From: an uncultured Lachnospiraceae bacterium
GTDB taxonomy: Bacteria > Bacillota > Clostridia > Lachnospirales > Lachnospiraceae
Direction of reading: 5' to 3'
NCBI GenBank assembly: GCA_947643615.1
Contig: CANRWO010000022.1
Span: 1-51,186 of the forward strand
DNA: 51,186 nucleotides
Shown: positions 43,464-51,048 of the stretch, piece after piece
Numbering within the stretch: the first letter of the stretch is position 1
How the letters are laid out: each line of letters starts with the position of its first letter
The notes under the pieces: generated by a model
Database searches by the model: none
What the model saw: only the letters and a program-made list of their open reading frames with translations
What the model was told of the DNA's origin: nothing
Program-made: the position numbers and the translations under genes

Positions 43464-43500
43464 AACGTAATCAAAAATGTAATTAAATCCAAAACATGTA

Positions 43501-43530
43501 TTGACAAAATAAGGCACCTCATGCTATTAT
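43501..43530 (+). promoter_or_regulatory. Strong promoter of the rplU-rpmA operon
   Basis: A perfect TTGACA (43501-43506) and TATTAT (43525-43530) with an 18-base spacer. Expected transcription start at about 43537. Confidence 0.8.
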
Positions 43531-43536
43531 ACTACG

Positions 43537-43650
43537 GTATGCCGCATAACCAGGTATAAGTGTGTTTGCAGGTAACTGCAAATGCCACCAAAGTTAGCGA
43601 GTAAATGAACGAAAGTATAACCGTAGTTCATGAATAGGAGGTGCCTTAAT
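43537..43650 (+). ncRNA. Probable ribosomal protein L21 leader
   Basis: The 5' leader of rplU is about 114 bases long and structured. A 7-bp hairpin TTTGCAG-GTAA-CTGCAAA lies at 43565-43582. L21 leader RNAs that let L21 control its operon are known in Firmicutes. This assignment rests on position and structure, without a covariance-model match. A further 8-bp pairing, 43531-43538 with 43620-43627, would include bases before the predicted start site, so either the start lies earlier or that pairing is not used. Confidence 0.5.
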
Positions 43651-43956
43651 ATGTACGCAATTATTGCAACAGGTGGAAAACAGTATAAGGTTTCCGAAGG
43701 TGATGTGATCAAAGTTGAGAAACTGGATGCAGAGGCCGGAAACACTGTTACTTTTGACCAGGTAATCGCAGTAAGTGACGGAACCCTGAAAGTGGGAGAG
43801 GATGTTGCGAACGCAAACGTGACCGCTACCGTTATGGAACAGGGAAAAGGTAAGAAGGTTATTGTATATAAATACAAGAGAAAAACCGGCTACCACAAGA
43901 AAAATGGTCACAGGCAAGCATACACTCAGGTTAAGATTGATAAGATCAATGCATAA
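43651..43956 (+). CDS. rplU: 50S ribosomal protein L21
   Basis: 101 residues beginning [17 protein letters not shown], the family signature, and ending with [20 protein letters not shown]. The ATG at 43651 follows AGGAGGTG. The first gene of the operon rplU-prp-rpmA, typical of Firmicutes. Confidence 0.98.
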   Translation: MYAIIATGGKQYKVSEGDVIKVEKLDAEAGNTVTFDQVIAVSDGTLKVGEDVANANVTATVMEQGKGKKVIVYKYKRKTGYHKKNGHRQAYTQVKIDKINA

Positions 43957-43962
43957 TAAGTT

Positions 43963-44295
43963 ATGATAACCGTAGTGATTCGCAGGACAAAGGACCATAA
44001 ATACAGAGGCTTTCTCTGTATGGGACATGCAGAGTATGCAAAACCCGGCAAACCGGATGTACTGTGCGCGGCAGTTTCGGCCCTGACCATCGGGACAGTC
44101 AATTCTCTGGAGGAATTGGCCGGGGAGAAGCTGGATGTAAGCCAGGATGCGGAAACGGGTTTTCTCAAATGCGATTTTGAGAGTGCTTTGCAGGAAAAGT
44201 CAAATTTCCTGATGGATGCCATGGCTTTTTCGCTGGAGGCTATCAGCAGGGAATACGGACAAAAGTATTTGCAAGTTAAAATAGAGGAGGTGTAG
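43963..44295 (+). CDS. prp: Ribosomal-processing cysteine protease Prp
   Basis: 110 residues. Catalytic H22 in MGHAEYA and C34 in DVLCAAVSALT. In Firmicutes Prp removes the N-terminal extension of L27, whose gene follows by 3 bases and does carry that extension here. The ribosome binding site is weak, so expression may depend on coupling with rplU. Confidence 0.93.
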   Translation: MITVVIRRTKDHKYRGFLCMGHAEYAKPGKPDVLCAAVSALTIGTVNSLEELAGEKLDVSQDAETGFLKCDFESALQEKSNFLMDAMAFSLEAISREYGQKYLQVKIEEV

Positions 44296-44298
44296 ACC

Positions 44299-44583
44299 AT
44301 GTTAAATATGAACCTTCAATTTTTCGCTCATAAGAAGGGAGTCGGTTCCACCAAGAACGGCAGGGATTCCGAATCCAAGAGATTAGGCGCGAAGAGAGCT
44401 GACGGACAATTCGTAAAGGCAGGTAACATCCTGTACAGACAGCGTGGGACCAAAATCCATCCCGGCGTTAATGTAGGCAGGGGCGGTGATGACACACTGT
44501 TTGCATTAGTTGACGGTGTTCTCCGTTTCGAGAGAAAAGGCAGGGATAAGAAGCAGGCTTCCGTATATCCTGTAGAGAAATAA
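44299..44583 (+). CDS. rpmA: 50S ribosomal protein L27 with cleavable N-terminal extension
   Basis: 94 residues. It starts [21 protein letters not shown]: the LQFFA motif is the Prp cleavage site, and the mature protein would begin AHKKGVGST. The rest ([21 protein letters not shown]) is standard L27, which reaches the peptidyl-transferase centre. A terminator follows. Confidence 0.98.
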   Translation: MLNMNLQFFAHKKGVGSTKNGRDSESKRLGAKRADGQFVKAGNILYRQRGTKIHPGVNVGRGGDDTLFALVDGVLRFERKGRDKKQASVYPVEK

Positions 44584-44596
44584 TTACGAATTAAGC

Positions 44597-44635
44597 GGGA
44601 CTTCAGACTAATGATGTTTGAAGTCCCATTTTTTC
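44597..44635 (+). terminator. Intrinsic terminator after rpmA
   Basis: A 9-bp perfect stem GGGACTTCA (44597-44605) with TGAAGTCCC (44619-44627), a 13-base loop, then ATTTTTTC. It partly separates rpmA from obgE, which probably relies on read-through or another promoter. Confidence 0.85.
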
Positions 44636-44705
44636 AAATCAGCTCCGGAAAATGTGCCCTCAAAGAGGAGGTTCCGAGAGCCTATCCAAACAAATAGGAG
44701 GCGCC

Positions 44706-45995
44706 ATGTTTGCAGACAGAGCCAGAATATATGTCAGAAGCGGGAAAGGCGGCGACGGCCATGTTTCTTTCCGGCGAGAAAAATATGTCCCCAACGGCGG
44801 CCCGGACGGCGGCGATGGCGGCAGGGGCGGTGACGTGATATTTAAGGTGGACGAGGGACTGAATACCCTCATCGACTTCAGGAATACCCGCAAATACAAA
44901 GCGGGTGACGGCGAACCAGGAGACAAGAAGAACTGCCGTGGCAAGGATGGCCAGGACATTATCTTAAAGGTTCCCCAAGGAACTGTGATCAAAGAGGCTG
45001 AGAGCGGAAAGGTCATTGCGGACATGTCGGGTGACAACCGTGAGGTCATTCTGTTAAAGGGCGGCAGGGGCGGCTGCGGTAACCAGCATTATGCCACCAG
45101 CACCATGCAGGCGCCCAAATATGCCCAGCCAGGCCAGCCAGCCCGGGAACTGGAGCTTATGCTGGAGCTGAAAGTGATCGCGGATGTGGGACTTGTAGGT
45201 TTTCCCAATGTAGGAAAATCTACTTTGCTTTCCCGTGTGTCTAATGCCAGGCCCAAAATAGCTAACTACCACTTTACAACCTTAAACCCTAATCTGGGCG
45301 TGGTAGACCTGGAAGGCACCGGTGGGTTCGTGATAGCGGACATTCCGGGACTGATCGAGGGGGCTTCGGAAGGGGTCGGGTTAGGCCATGAATTTCTCCG
45401 GCACATTGAACGCACCAAAGTCATTATCCATATTGTGGATGCCGCAGGCACGGAGGGCAGGGACCCTATTGAGGACATCTATGCCATCAATAAGGAGCTG
45501 GATGCCTACAACCCGGATATCGCAAAACGCCCTCAGGTGATAGCGGCGAATAAAATAGACGCCATATATGACCCGGAAAGTGATGCAGTGGAAGCCATCA
45601 GGGCAGAGTTTGAGCCAAAAGGCATACAGGTTTACCCTATATCCGCAGTCAGCGGCAAGGGAGTGAAAGAATTGCTGTACCACGTATATGAGATGCTGCA
45701 GGGAATCGGTGAAGAACCTACTGTATTTGAACAGGAATACTTCCCCGAACTGCAGAGAGGCGATTCCAACGAACCATTTATTGTGGAATATGACGGGGAA
45801 AAGAACGAGTATGTGGTGGAAGGCCCCAGGATTGAGAAAATGCTTGGCTATACAAATCTGGACAGTGAAAAGGGTTTTCTTTTCTTCCAGAATTTCCTGA
45901 AGGACAATGGGATTCTGGGACAGCTGGAGAAGCTTGGGATACAAGAAGGGGATACGGTACGTATGTACGGCCTGTCTTTTGATTATTATAAATAA
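44706..45995 (+). CDS. obgE: GTPase Obg (ObgE/CgtA)
   Basis: 429 residues. The glycine-rich Obg fold covers about 1-158 (GGDGHVSFRREKYVPNGGPDGG). The GTPase has G1 GFPNVGKST, G3 DIPGLIEGA and a NKID specificity motif. A C-terminal OCT domain is present. It acts in 50S assembly and stress control. The ATG at 44706 follows AATAGGAGGCGCC; an upstream in-frame start at 44652 lacks support. Confidence 0.97.
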   Translation: MFADRARIYVRSGKGGDGHVSFRREKYVPNGGPDGGDGGRGGDVIFKVDEGLNTLIDFRNTRKYKAGDGEPGDKKNCRGKDGQDIILKVPQGTVIKEAESGKVIADMSGDNREVILLKGGRGGCGNQHYATSTMQAPKYAQPGQPARELELMLELKVIADVGLVGFPNVGKSTLLSRVSNARPKIANYHFTTLNPNLGVVDLEGTGGFVIADIPGLIEGASEGVGLGHEFLRHIERTKVIIHIVDAAGTEGRDPIEDIYAINKELDAYNPDIAKRPQVIAANKIDAIYDPESDAVEAIRAEFEPKGIQVYPISAVSGKGVKELLYHVYEMLQGIGEEPTVFEQEYFPELQRGDSNEPFIVEYDGEKNEYVVEGPRIEKMLGYTNLDSEKGFLFFQNFLKDNGILGQLEKLGIQEGDTVRMYGLSFDYYK

Positions 45996-46027
45996 GGAGA
46001 AACCATTCGGAAAGGAACGGATATAAA

Positions 46028-46345
46028 ATGACAAGTAAACAGAGAGCCTATTTAAAAGGCCTTGCCAGTAAGCTGAACCCCATCTTCCAGGTAGGAAAGT
46101 CCAGCCTTACGCCGGAGTTTACCGAGGCTGTCAGGGAAGCGTTTAACAATAACGAACTGATAAAAATAGCAGTCTTAAAAAACTGCGGGGACGACCCCAA
46201 TGAAATCGGGCAGATTCTCTCGGAGAGAACCCATTCCCAACTGGTACAGGTAATCGGCAAGAAAATCGTCCTTTATAAGCCGGACAAGGACAAGCCTAAG
46301 ATCATGCTTCCCAAGTCCGTGTCTGCAAAGAAGGCAGGGGAATAG
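46028..46345 (+). CDS. yhbY: CRM-domain RNA-binding protein YhbY
   Basis: 105 residues. MTSKQRAYLKGLASKLNPIFQVGKSS and the QVIGKKIVLYKP end match the CRM (YhbY/CRS1) fold linked to 50S assembly. It lies 32 bases after obgE and 6 before nadD. Confidence 0.94.
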   Translation: MTSKQRAYLKGLASKLNPIFQVGKSSLTPEFTEAVREAFNNNELIKIAVLKNCGDDPNEIGQILSERTHSQLVQVIGKKIVLYKPDKDKPKIMLPKSVSAKKAGE

Positions 46346-46351
46346 AACCGG

Positions 46352-46954
46352 ATGAGAAGAATCGGGATTATGGGCGGGACTTTTAACCCTATCCATATGG
46401 GGCATTTGTTGTTGGCCGAATGGGCGGGGGATGAAGCGGGGTTGGATGAGATTTGGCTGATCCCCAACGGGATTTCCTATATGAAATCGGACCAGGAGGT
46501 TGCGCCGGCACAGGACCGGCTGCAAATGACCCGGCTGGCAGTGGAGGGAAACCCACGTTTTAAATGCCTTGACCTGGAAGTGAAACGGAGCGGATACACT
46601 TATAGCTACGAAACGATGGAAGAGCTGGCCCGGGTTTATCCCGGGGATGAATTCTATTTTATTCTGGGTGCGGATTGTCTTTTTACCTTGGAAAAGTGGA
46701 AGCATCCCGAGAGGCTTCTGGGGTGCTGTAAGCTGGTCGCGGCTGTCAGGGATGAGTCTGCCATGGAAGAAATGGCAGAAAAAAAGCGGGAACTGGAACA
46801 GCGGTTCGGAGGTGAGATCCAGCTGATCCCCTTCGTAAGGATGTCTATTTCTTCCACGGAGATCAGGGAGCGGATAAAACAGGGAAAGAGCGCCCGTTAC
46901 ATGGCGCCGGACAGTGTTTTGTCCTATATAGAAGAAAAGAGGCTTTATCGATAA
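46352..46954 (+). CDS. nadD: Nicotinate-nucleotide adenylyltransferase NadD
   Basis: 200 residues. It makes deamido-NAD from NaMN and ATP. The nucleotidyltransferase motif GGTFNPIHMGHLLLAE with the HxGH histidines is at 7-22, and the C-terminal ISSTEIRERI motif is present. AGGGGAA precedes the ATG. yqeK follows after one base. Confidence 0.96.
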   Translation: MRRIGIMGGTFNPIHMGHLLLAEWAGDEAGLDEIWLIPNGISYMKSDQEVAPAQDRLQMTRLAVEGNPRFKCLDLEVKRSGYTYSYETMEELARVYPGDEFYFILGADCLFTLEKWKHPERLLGCCKLVAAVRDESAMEEMAEKKRELEQRFGGEIQLIPFVRMSISSTEIRERIKQGKSARYMAPDSVLSYIEEKRLYR

Positions 46955-46955
46955 T

Positions 46956-47588
46956 ATGAAGAAGGAAAAACGGGAAGAAGAGTCCCTTCAAAAAACGCCG
47001 GAATATCCCTTGAGAAAGCTTCGGCATGAAATGGAAAAAGCACAGGATGCCAAACGGTTTGAGCATACATTAGGCGTGGAGTTCACAGCAGCCGCACTGG
47101 CAATGCGCTATGGGGCCTCTGTAAGGAGCGCCCAGGCAGCGGGACTTCTTCACGATTGTGCAAAATGCCTCACGGACCAACAGAGGCTATCCATCTGTAA
47201 GGAAAACGGGATTTCCATATCAGGACTGGAACAGGCAAATCCTTTTCTCCTGCATGCCAAAGCCGGCGCATATCTGGCAAAAGAAGAATACGGCGTAGAA
47301 GACCAGGATATCTTAAATGCCATTCGGAACCATACCACCGGCAGGCCAGGGATGAGCCTGCTGGAAAAAATCGTGTTTATCGCGGATTATATTGAACCCG
47401 GGAGGAACCAGGCCCCTGGCCTGGAAGAGATACGAAGGCTGGCATTCACGGACCTGGACCGGGCGCTCCTGAAGATCCTGGGTGATACGCTGGAATATCT
47501 CGAGGGCGGTAACAGGGACGTGGATCCCATGACAAGAAACACCTGGGAATATTATGCGGAAAAGATTGGCCAACAGTGTGGAAAATAA
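46956..47588 (+). CDS. yqeK: HD-domain protein YqeK (Ap4A hydrolase family)
   Basis: 210 residues. HD-type metal site residues lie in HTLGVEFTAAALA, LLHDCAKCL and HAKAGAYLA. The family hydrolyses diadenosine tetraphosphate symmetrically. The first 20 residues are a charged extension. It sits between nadD and rsfS, the common Firmicute order; the lytR gene often found here is absent, and a copy of the dispersed repeat fills the gap to rsfS. Confidence 0.92.
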   Translation: MKKEKREEESLQKTPEYPLRKLRHEMEKAQDAKRFEHTLGVEFTAAALAMRYGASVRSAQAAGLLHDCAKCLTDQQRLSICKENGISISGLEQANPFLLHAKAGAYLAKEEYGVEDQDILNAIRNHTTGRPGMSLLEKIVFIADYIEPGRNQAPGLEEIRRLAFTDLDRALLKILGDTLEYLEGGNRDVDPMTRNTWEYYAEKIGQQCGK

Positions 47589-47620
47589 AATTGTGCCGAA
47601 GCCACAATATCCACACAGCG

Positions 47621-47690
47621 ATTTGTGTCTGTGCGCTGCTTGCCACAAAGTCGCATTTGTGTTAAGGGCAGCGCAGAAATGAGGATTTAT
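47621..47690 (+). repeat. Dispersed structured repeat, copy D (leader of rsfS)
   Basis: The left arm TCTGTGCGCTGC (47628-47639) pairs with GCAGCGCAGA (47668-47677) with a TG bulge. The insert contains CACAAA/TTTGTG. The right arm is followed by AATGAGGATTTAT and the rsfS ATG, so the repeat carries its ribosome binding site. Its last 28 bases match copy F with only a few changes. Confidence 0.8.
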
Positions 47691-48056
47691 ATGGAACAGA
47701 AATCAATGGAAATGGCAAGGCTTGCCATCGAAGCATTAGAAGACAAAAAAGCGGAGGATATCCGTGTCATTGACATCAGCGACGTGTCCGTAATCGCGGA
47801 CTATTTCCTGATCGCCGGAGGAAGCAACCGGAGCCAGATCCAGGCATTGTGCGACAATGTGGAGGAAAAGTTGGGTAAAGCAGGGTATTTTTGCAGGCAG
47901 AAAGAGGGATATGACACCGCCAACTGGATCTTGATGGATTTCGGGGATGTGATTGTCCATATATTCGATAAGGAAAACAGGCTGTTGTACGATTTGGAGC
48001 GTATCTGGCGGGACGGCAGGCAGGTGGAAACAGAAAGCCTGAAGCAAAAAGCCTGA
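47691..48056 (+). CDS. rsfS: Ribosome silencing factor RsfS
   Basis: 121 residues. KKAEDIRVIDISDVSVIADY, then GYDTANWILMDFGDVIVHIF, are typical of RsfS, which binds L14 and blocks subunit joining in starvation. The ATG at 47691 is preferred to an earlier in-frame start at 47625, since GAGG is 6 bases upstream; its leader is repeat copy D. Confidence 0.95.
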   Translation: MEQKSMEMARLAIEALEDKKAEDIRVIDISDVSVIADYFLIAGGSNRSQIQALCDNVEEKLGKAGYFCRQKEGYDTANWILMDFGDVIVHIFDKENRLLYDLERIWRDGRQVETESLKQKA

Positions 48057-48087
48057 AATAGGAAATTATTTTCTTAATATATTTAAG

Positions 48088-48123
48088 AAAAGGAAGCCGT
48101 TACAGAGACCACGGCTTCCTTTT
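48088..48123. terminator. Bidirectional terminator between rsfS and the DUF378 gene
   Basis: A perfect 13-bp stem (48088-48100 with 48111-48123), a 10-base loop and T-runs on the plus side and, through the A-run, also on the minus side. It ends rsfS and the convergent small gene. Confidence 0.88.
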
Positions 48124-48186
48124 CCTGTCTTAAACCGATATTTTGTTGTCTGTCATAAGTTTGTCTGCTTTGCGTATACCTGTCTG

Positions 48187-48399
48187 TCAGGCTTCGGCTC
48201 TGCTCGACAGCTTCATAAAGAAGCTGATTAGATAGAGTCCGCAGGTACCTACGAGAACATAGACAATTCTGGAAAGCCATGACATGTCTCCAAAAATGAA
48301 AGCTACCAGGTCAAAGCGGAACAAACCGATCAGGCCCCAGTTGATGGCACCAATGATCGCGATGGTAAGTGCAGTAGCATCAATATATTTATTTCCCAT
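48187..48399 (-). CDS. Small DUF378-family membrane protein
   Basis: 70 residues with two membrane helices. IIGAINWGLIGLFRFDLVAFIFG is the DUF378 hallmark. Function unknown. The ATG at 48399 follows GGGGG five bases upstream; an earlier in-frame start at 48444 lies in a repeat and is not needed. Its leader is repeat copy E. Confidence 0.9.
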   Translation of the reverse strand: MGNKYIDATALTIAIIGAINWGLIGLFRFDLVAFIFGDMSWLSRIVYVLVGTCGLYLISFFMKLSSRAEA

Positions 48400-48495
48400 A
48401 TTAACCCCCATTTCTACGCTGCCTTGCTGCCCAAAGCCATACATGGCTTACGACTTTGCGACAAGTCATTAGAGACTTTGCAGCGCACAGACATA
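48400..48495 (-). repeat. Dispersed structured repeat, copy E (leader of the DUF378 gene)
   Basis: On the minus strand TCTGTGCGCTGC (plus coordinates 48480-48491) pairs with GCAGCGTAGA (48413-48422). One C-to-T change turns a G-C pair into G-U, so the stem is kept. The insert starts AAAGTCTCTAATGACTTG, very like copy A. GGGGG and the ATG follow directly. Farther upstream (48498-48520) an ATTTTGC/GCAAAAT hairpin is present. Confidence 0.75.
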
Positions 48496-48622
48496 ACTTC
48501 ACAATTTTGCACGGCTCCGCAAAATCCACCCGAATATTCCGGTTGGGAAAGCTTTTGTTTACTTTCTTTTAGAACCGGCTGTATTAATATTTGTAAAAAG
48601 TGAAATAATATACATTTTTTTA

Positions 48623-48651
48623 TTGACAAAAAAACTGGAACAATGTAATAT
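48623..48651 (+). promoter_or_regulatory. Strong sigma-A promoter of livJ
   Basis: A perfect TTGACA (48623-48628) and TAATAT (48646-48651) with a 17-base spacer. The leader holds overlapping palindromes (ATACATAATTGTAT and TACATGTA), possible operator sites. The stretch 48496-48622 before it holds no gene. Confidence 0.85.
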
Positions 48652-48707
48652 TTAAAAATATATACAGATACATAATTGTATACATGTATGTAGAAGGAGG
48701 AAACGTT

Positions 48708-49862
48708 ATGAAAAACTTCAAAAAATTAGTGAGCGTTGCTATGGCTTCCGCAATGATGTTTGCCATGGCAGGATGTGGCTCCAATGCCGGCGGTGGCGAT
48801 ACTTTTAAGATCGGTGGCACAGGCCCCCTGACCGGCGGTGCGGCAGCTTATGGCCAGGCAGTCAGGAATGCGGCACAGCTGGCTGTGGAAGAAATCAATG
48901 CCAACGGTGGCGTGAACGGCTATATGCTGGAGCTGAATTACCAGGATGACGAGCATGACGCGGAGAAAGCCGTAAATGCGTATAACACCATAAAGGACTG
49001 GGGTGTCCAGATTGTGCTGGGCAGCGTTACATCCGCACCCTGTATTGCAGTGGCTGACAAGACAAAGGATGACAATATTTTCCAATTGACTCCCTCAGGG
49101 ACAGCGGTAGAATGCACGCAGTATGACAATGCATTCCGTGTATGTTTCTCTGACCCTGCCCAGGGTACGGCTTCCGCACAGTATATCGGCGAGAACAACC
49201 TGGCTTCTAAGGTAGCCATCATCTATGACAGCTCCGATGTATATTCTACCGGTATTTATGAGAACTTTGTGAAAGAAGCTGAGAAGTATTCCTTTGAGAT
49301 CGTATCTGCAGAAGCCTTTACACAGGATAGCAATTCGGACTTTTCCGTACAGCTGCAGAAATCAAAGGATTCAGGGGCTGATATGGTGTTCCTGCCTATC
49401 TACTATCAAGAGGCTTCCCTGATCCTGACCCAGGCAAACGGTATGGGATTTGCACCGATATTCTTTGGTGTGGACGGAATGGACGGAATCCTCAGTGGTG
49501 TTGACAATTTTGACGCTTCCCTGGCGGAGGGCGTTATGTTCCTGACACCTTTTGCGGCTACTTCCACCGATGAAAACATTGTGAATTTTGTAAATGCTTA
49601 TGAAGAAAAGTTCGGGGAGACTCCGAATCAGTTTGCAGCAGATGCATATGACGGTGTTTACCTTATTAAAGCGCTCATCGAGAAGAGCGGTGTGAAGCCT
49701 TCCGATGATGTGTCCACTATCTGCGAAGGCCTCAAGGGCGCTATTGTTGATCATTCCTTCGACGGTCTGACCGGTTCCGGCATTACTTGGTCCGCAGACG
49801 GCGAACCTAACAAAGCTCCCAGCGTTGTGGTTATCCAGGGCGGCGTTTACCAAGAAATGTAA
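48708..49862 (+). CDS. livJ: Branched-chain amino acid ABC transporter substrate-binding lipoprotein (LivJ-like)
   Basis: 384 residues. A lipoprotein signal peptide ends in MAGC with C23, followed by a GSNAGGG linker. The periplasmic-binding type 1 fold begins FKIGGTGPLTGGAAAYGQ. It captures leucine, isoleucine, valine or a related amino acid outside the cell and delivers it to LivHM. The ATG at 48708 follows AGAAGGAGG. It is separated from livH by a terminator and a new promoter, which would give more binding protein than permease. Confidence 0.92.
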   Translation: MKNFKKLVSVAMASAMMFAMAGCGSNAGGGDTFKIGGTGPLTGGAAAYGQAVRNAAQLAVEEINANGGVNGYMLELNYQDDEHDAEKAVNAYNTIKDWGVQIVLGSVTSAPCIAVADKTKDDNIFQLTPSGTAVECTQYDNAFRVCFSDPAQGTASAQYIGENNLASKVAIIYDSSDVYSTGIYENFVKEAEKYSFEIVSAEAFTQDSNSDFSVQLQKSKDSGADMVFLPIYYQEASLILTQANGMGFAPIFFGVDGMDGILSGVDNFDASLAEGVMFLTPFAATSTDENIVNFVNAYEEKFGETPNQFAADAYDGVYLIKALIEKSGVKPSDDVSTICEGLKGAIVDHSFDGLTGSGITWSADGEPNKAPSVVVIQGGVYQEM

Positions 49863-49877
49863 ATGGACGAAGCCAAT

Positions 49878-49911
49878 GGGGCTGCTCATTTTGGTGGGCA
49901 GTCCCTTTCTT
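49878..49911 (+). terminator. Terminator after livJ
   Basis: An 8-bp stem with one G-U pair, GGGGCTGC (49878-49885) with GCAGTCCC (49898-49905), followed by TTTCTT. It may be leaky, giving more binding protein than permease. Confidence 0.65.
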
Positions 49912-50015
49912 AATCATATAAGCCGTCACGGGAAATGCGGCAGCACAGGAACGGTATGTTCCATTACCGGAAACGGTTTTAAGAATCCGCATTTAAAAAA
50001 TAATTTCTGTCTCAT

Positions 50016-50044
50016 TTGACAAAAATGTTTTATCTATGTAAGAT
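50016..50044 (+). promoter_or_regulatory. Sigma-A type promoter of livH
   Basis: A perfect TTGACA (50016-50021) and TAAGAT (50039-50044) with a 17-base spacer, about 100 bases before the livH ATG. The rest of the 282-base gap holds no gene. Confidence 0.7.
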
Positions 50045-50144
50045 ATAAAGAAAATGTGGATTCTTAATGCTGTTTCTGTTATACTTTTTAAAGCAATCGT
50101 TTATTACATGGTTTTATACATATTTACAGACGGAGGGGTTTTTC

Positions 50145-51029
50145 ATGAGTTTTGTACAGTATTTGATCAGCGGCTTGAGCCTCGGAAGCGTTTATGCTCT
50201 GATAGCTTTGGGTTATACCATGGTTTATGGTATTGCAAAAATGCTGAATTTTGCCCATGGGGATGTGATCATGATTGGCGCGTTTACCACATACACCATC
50301 TCCAGTACCCTGGGGTTGCATCCGGCCTTGGGTGTGATTGCCGCAGTGGTGGTCTGCACGGTTCTTGGAATATGCATTGAAAAAGTGGCATATAAGCCTT
50401 TGAGGAAAGCAGTGTCTCCGCTGGCAGTACTGATTACCGCCATCGGTGTCAGCTACCTGCTGCAAAATGTGGCGCTCCTGATATTCGGCACAAACACAAA
50501 AGCATTTACCTCCATTGTGTCCATAAATGCCGTGAAACTTGCCGACGGGCAGATTACCGTCACAGGCGAAACGATTGTTACCATAGCCGTCTGCATCGTC
50601 ATTATGATCGGGTTAATGCTTTTTATCAAGAAGACGAAAGCGGGACAAGCAATGCTGGCTGTCTCTGAAGATAAGGGAGCGGCGCAGCTTATGGGCATCA
50701 ACGTGAACGGCACGATTGCCCTTACGTTTGCCATTGGCTCCGCCCTGGCTGCAATTGCAGGCGTGCTGCTTTGCTCCGCCTATCCCTCCCTGAACCCTTA
50801 TACCGGTTCCATGCCCGGTATTAAAGCTTTTGTTGCGGCGGTATTCGGTGGTATCGGTTCCGTGCCGGGGGCTTTTATAGGAGGTATCTTACTGGGGATT
50901 GTGGAAATATTTGCAAAGGCATATATTTCGTCCCAGATGGCGGATGCCATTGTATTTGCGATATTGATCATAATCCTGCTGATCAAACCCACAGGGCTTT
51001 TTGGCAGGAACATTCAGGAAAAGGTATAA
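50145..51029 (+). CDS. livH: Branched-chain amino acid ABC transporter permease LivH
   Basis: 294 residues, about eight membrane helices. The N-terminus SGLSLGSVYALIALGYTMVYG and the stretch MLNFAHGDVIMIG are the family signature. It forms the membrane channel with LivM, encoded presumably beyond the window with the ATPases. The ATG at 50145 follows GGAGGGG. Repeat copy F begins 20 bases after the stop. Confidence 0.94.
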   Translation: MSFVQYLISGLSLGSVYALIALGYTMVYGIAKMLNFAHGDVIMIGAFTTYTISSTLGLHPALGVIAAVVVCTVLGICIEKVAYKPLRKAVSPLAVLITAIGVSYLLQNVALLIFGTNTKAFTSIVSINAVKLADGQITVTGETIVTIAVCIVIMIGLMLFIKKTKAGQAMLAVSEDKGAAQLMGINVNGTIALTFAIGSALAAIAGVLLCSAYPSLNPYTGSMPGIKAFVAAVFGGIGSVPGAFIGGILLGIVEIFAKAYISSQMADAIVFAILIIILLIKPTGLFGRNIQEKV

Positions 51030-51048
51030 ATTGCAAAATCACTTTGGG

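Noticed and set aside
43511..43648. Inverted match AGGCACCTC in the rplU promoter spacer and GAGGTGCCT at its ribosome binding site
   Set aside because: The left part lies between -35 and -10 and is not transcribed, so it cannot pair in the mRNA; probably chance.
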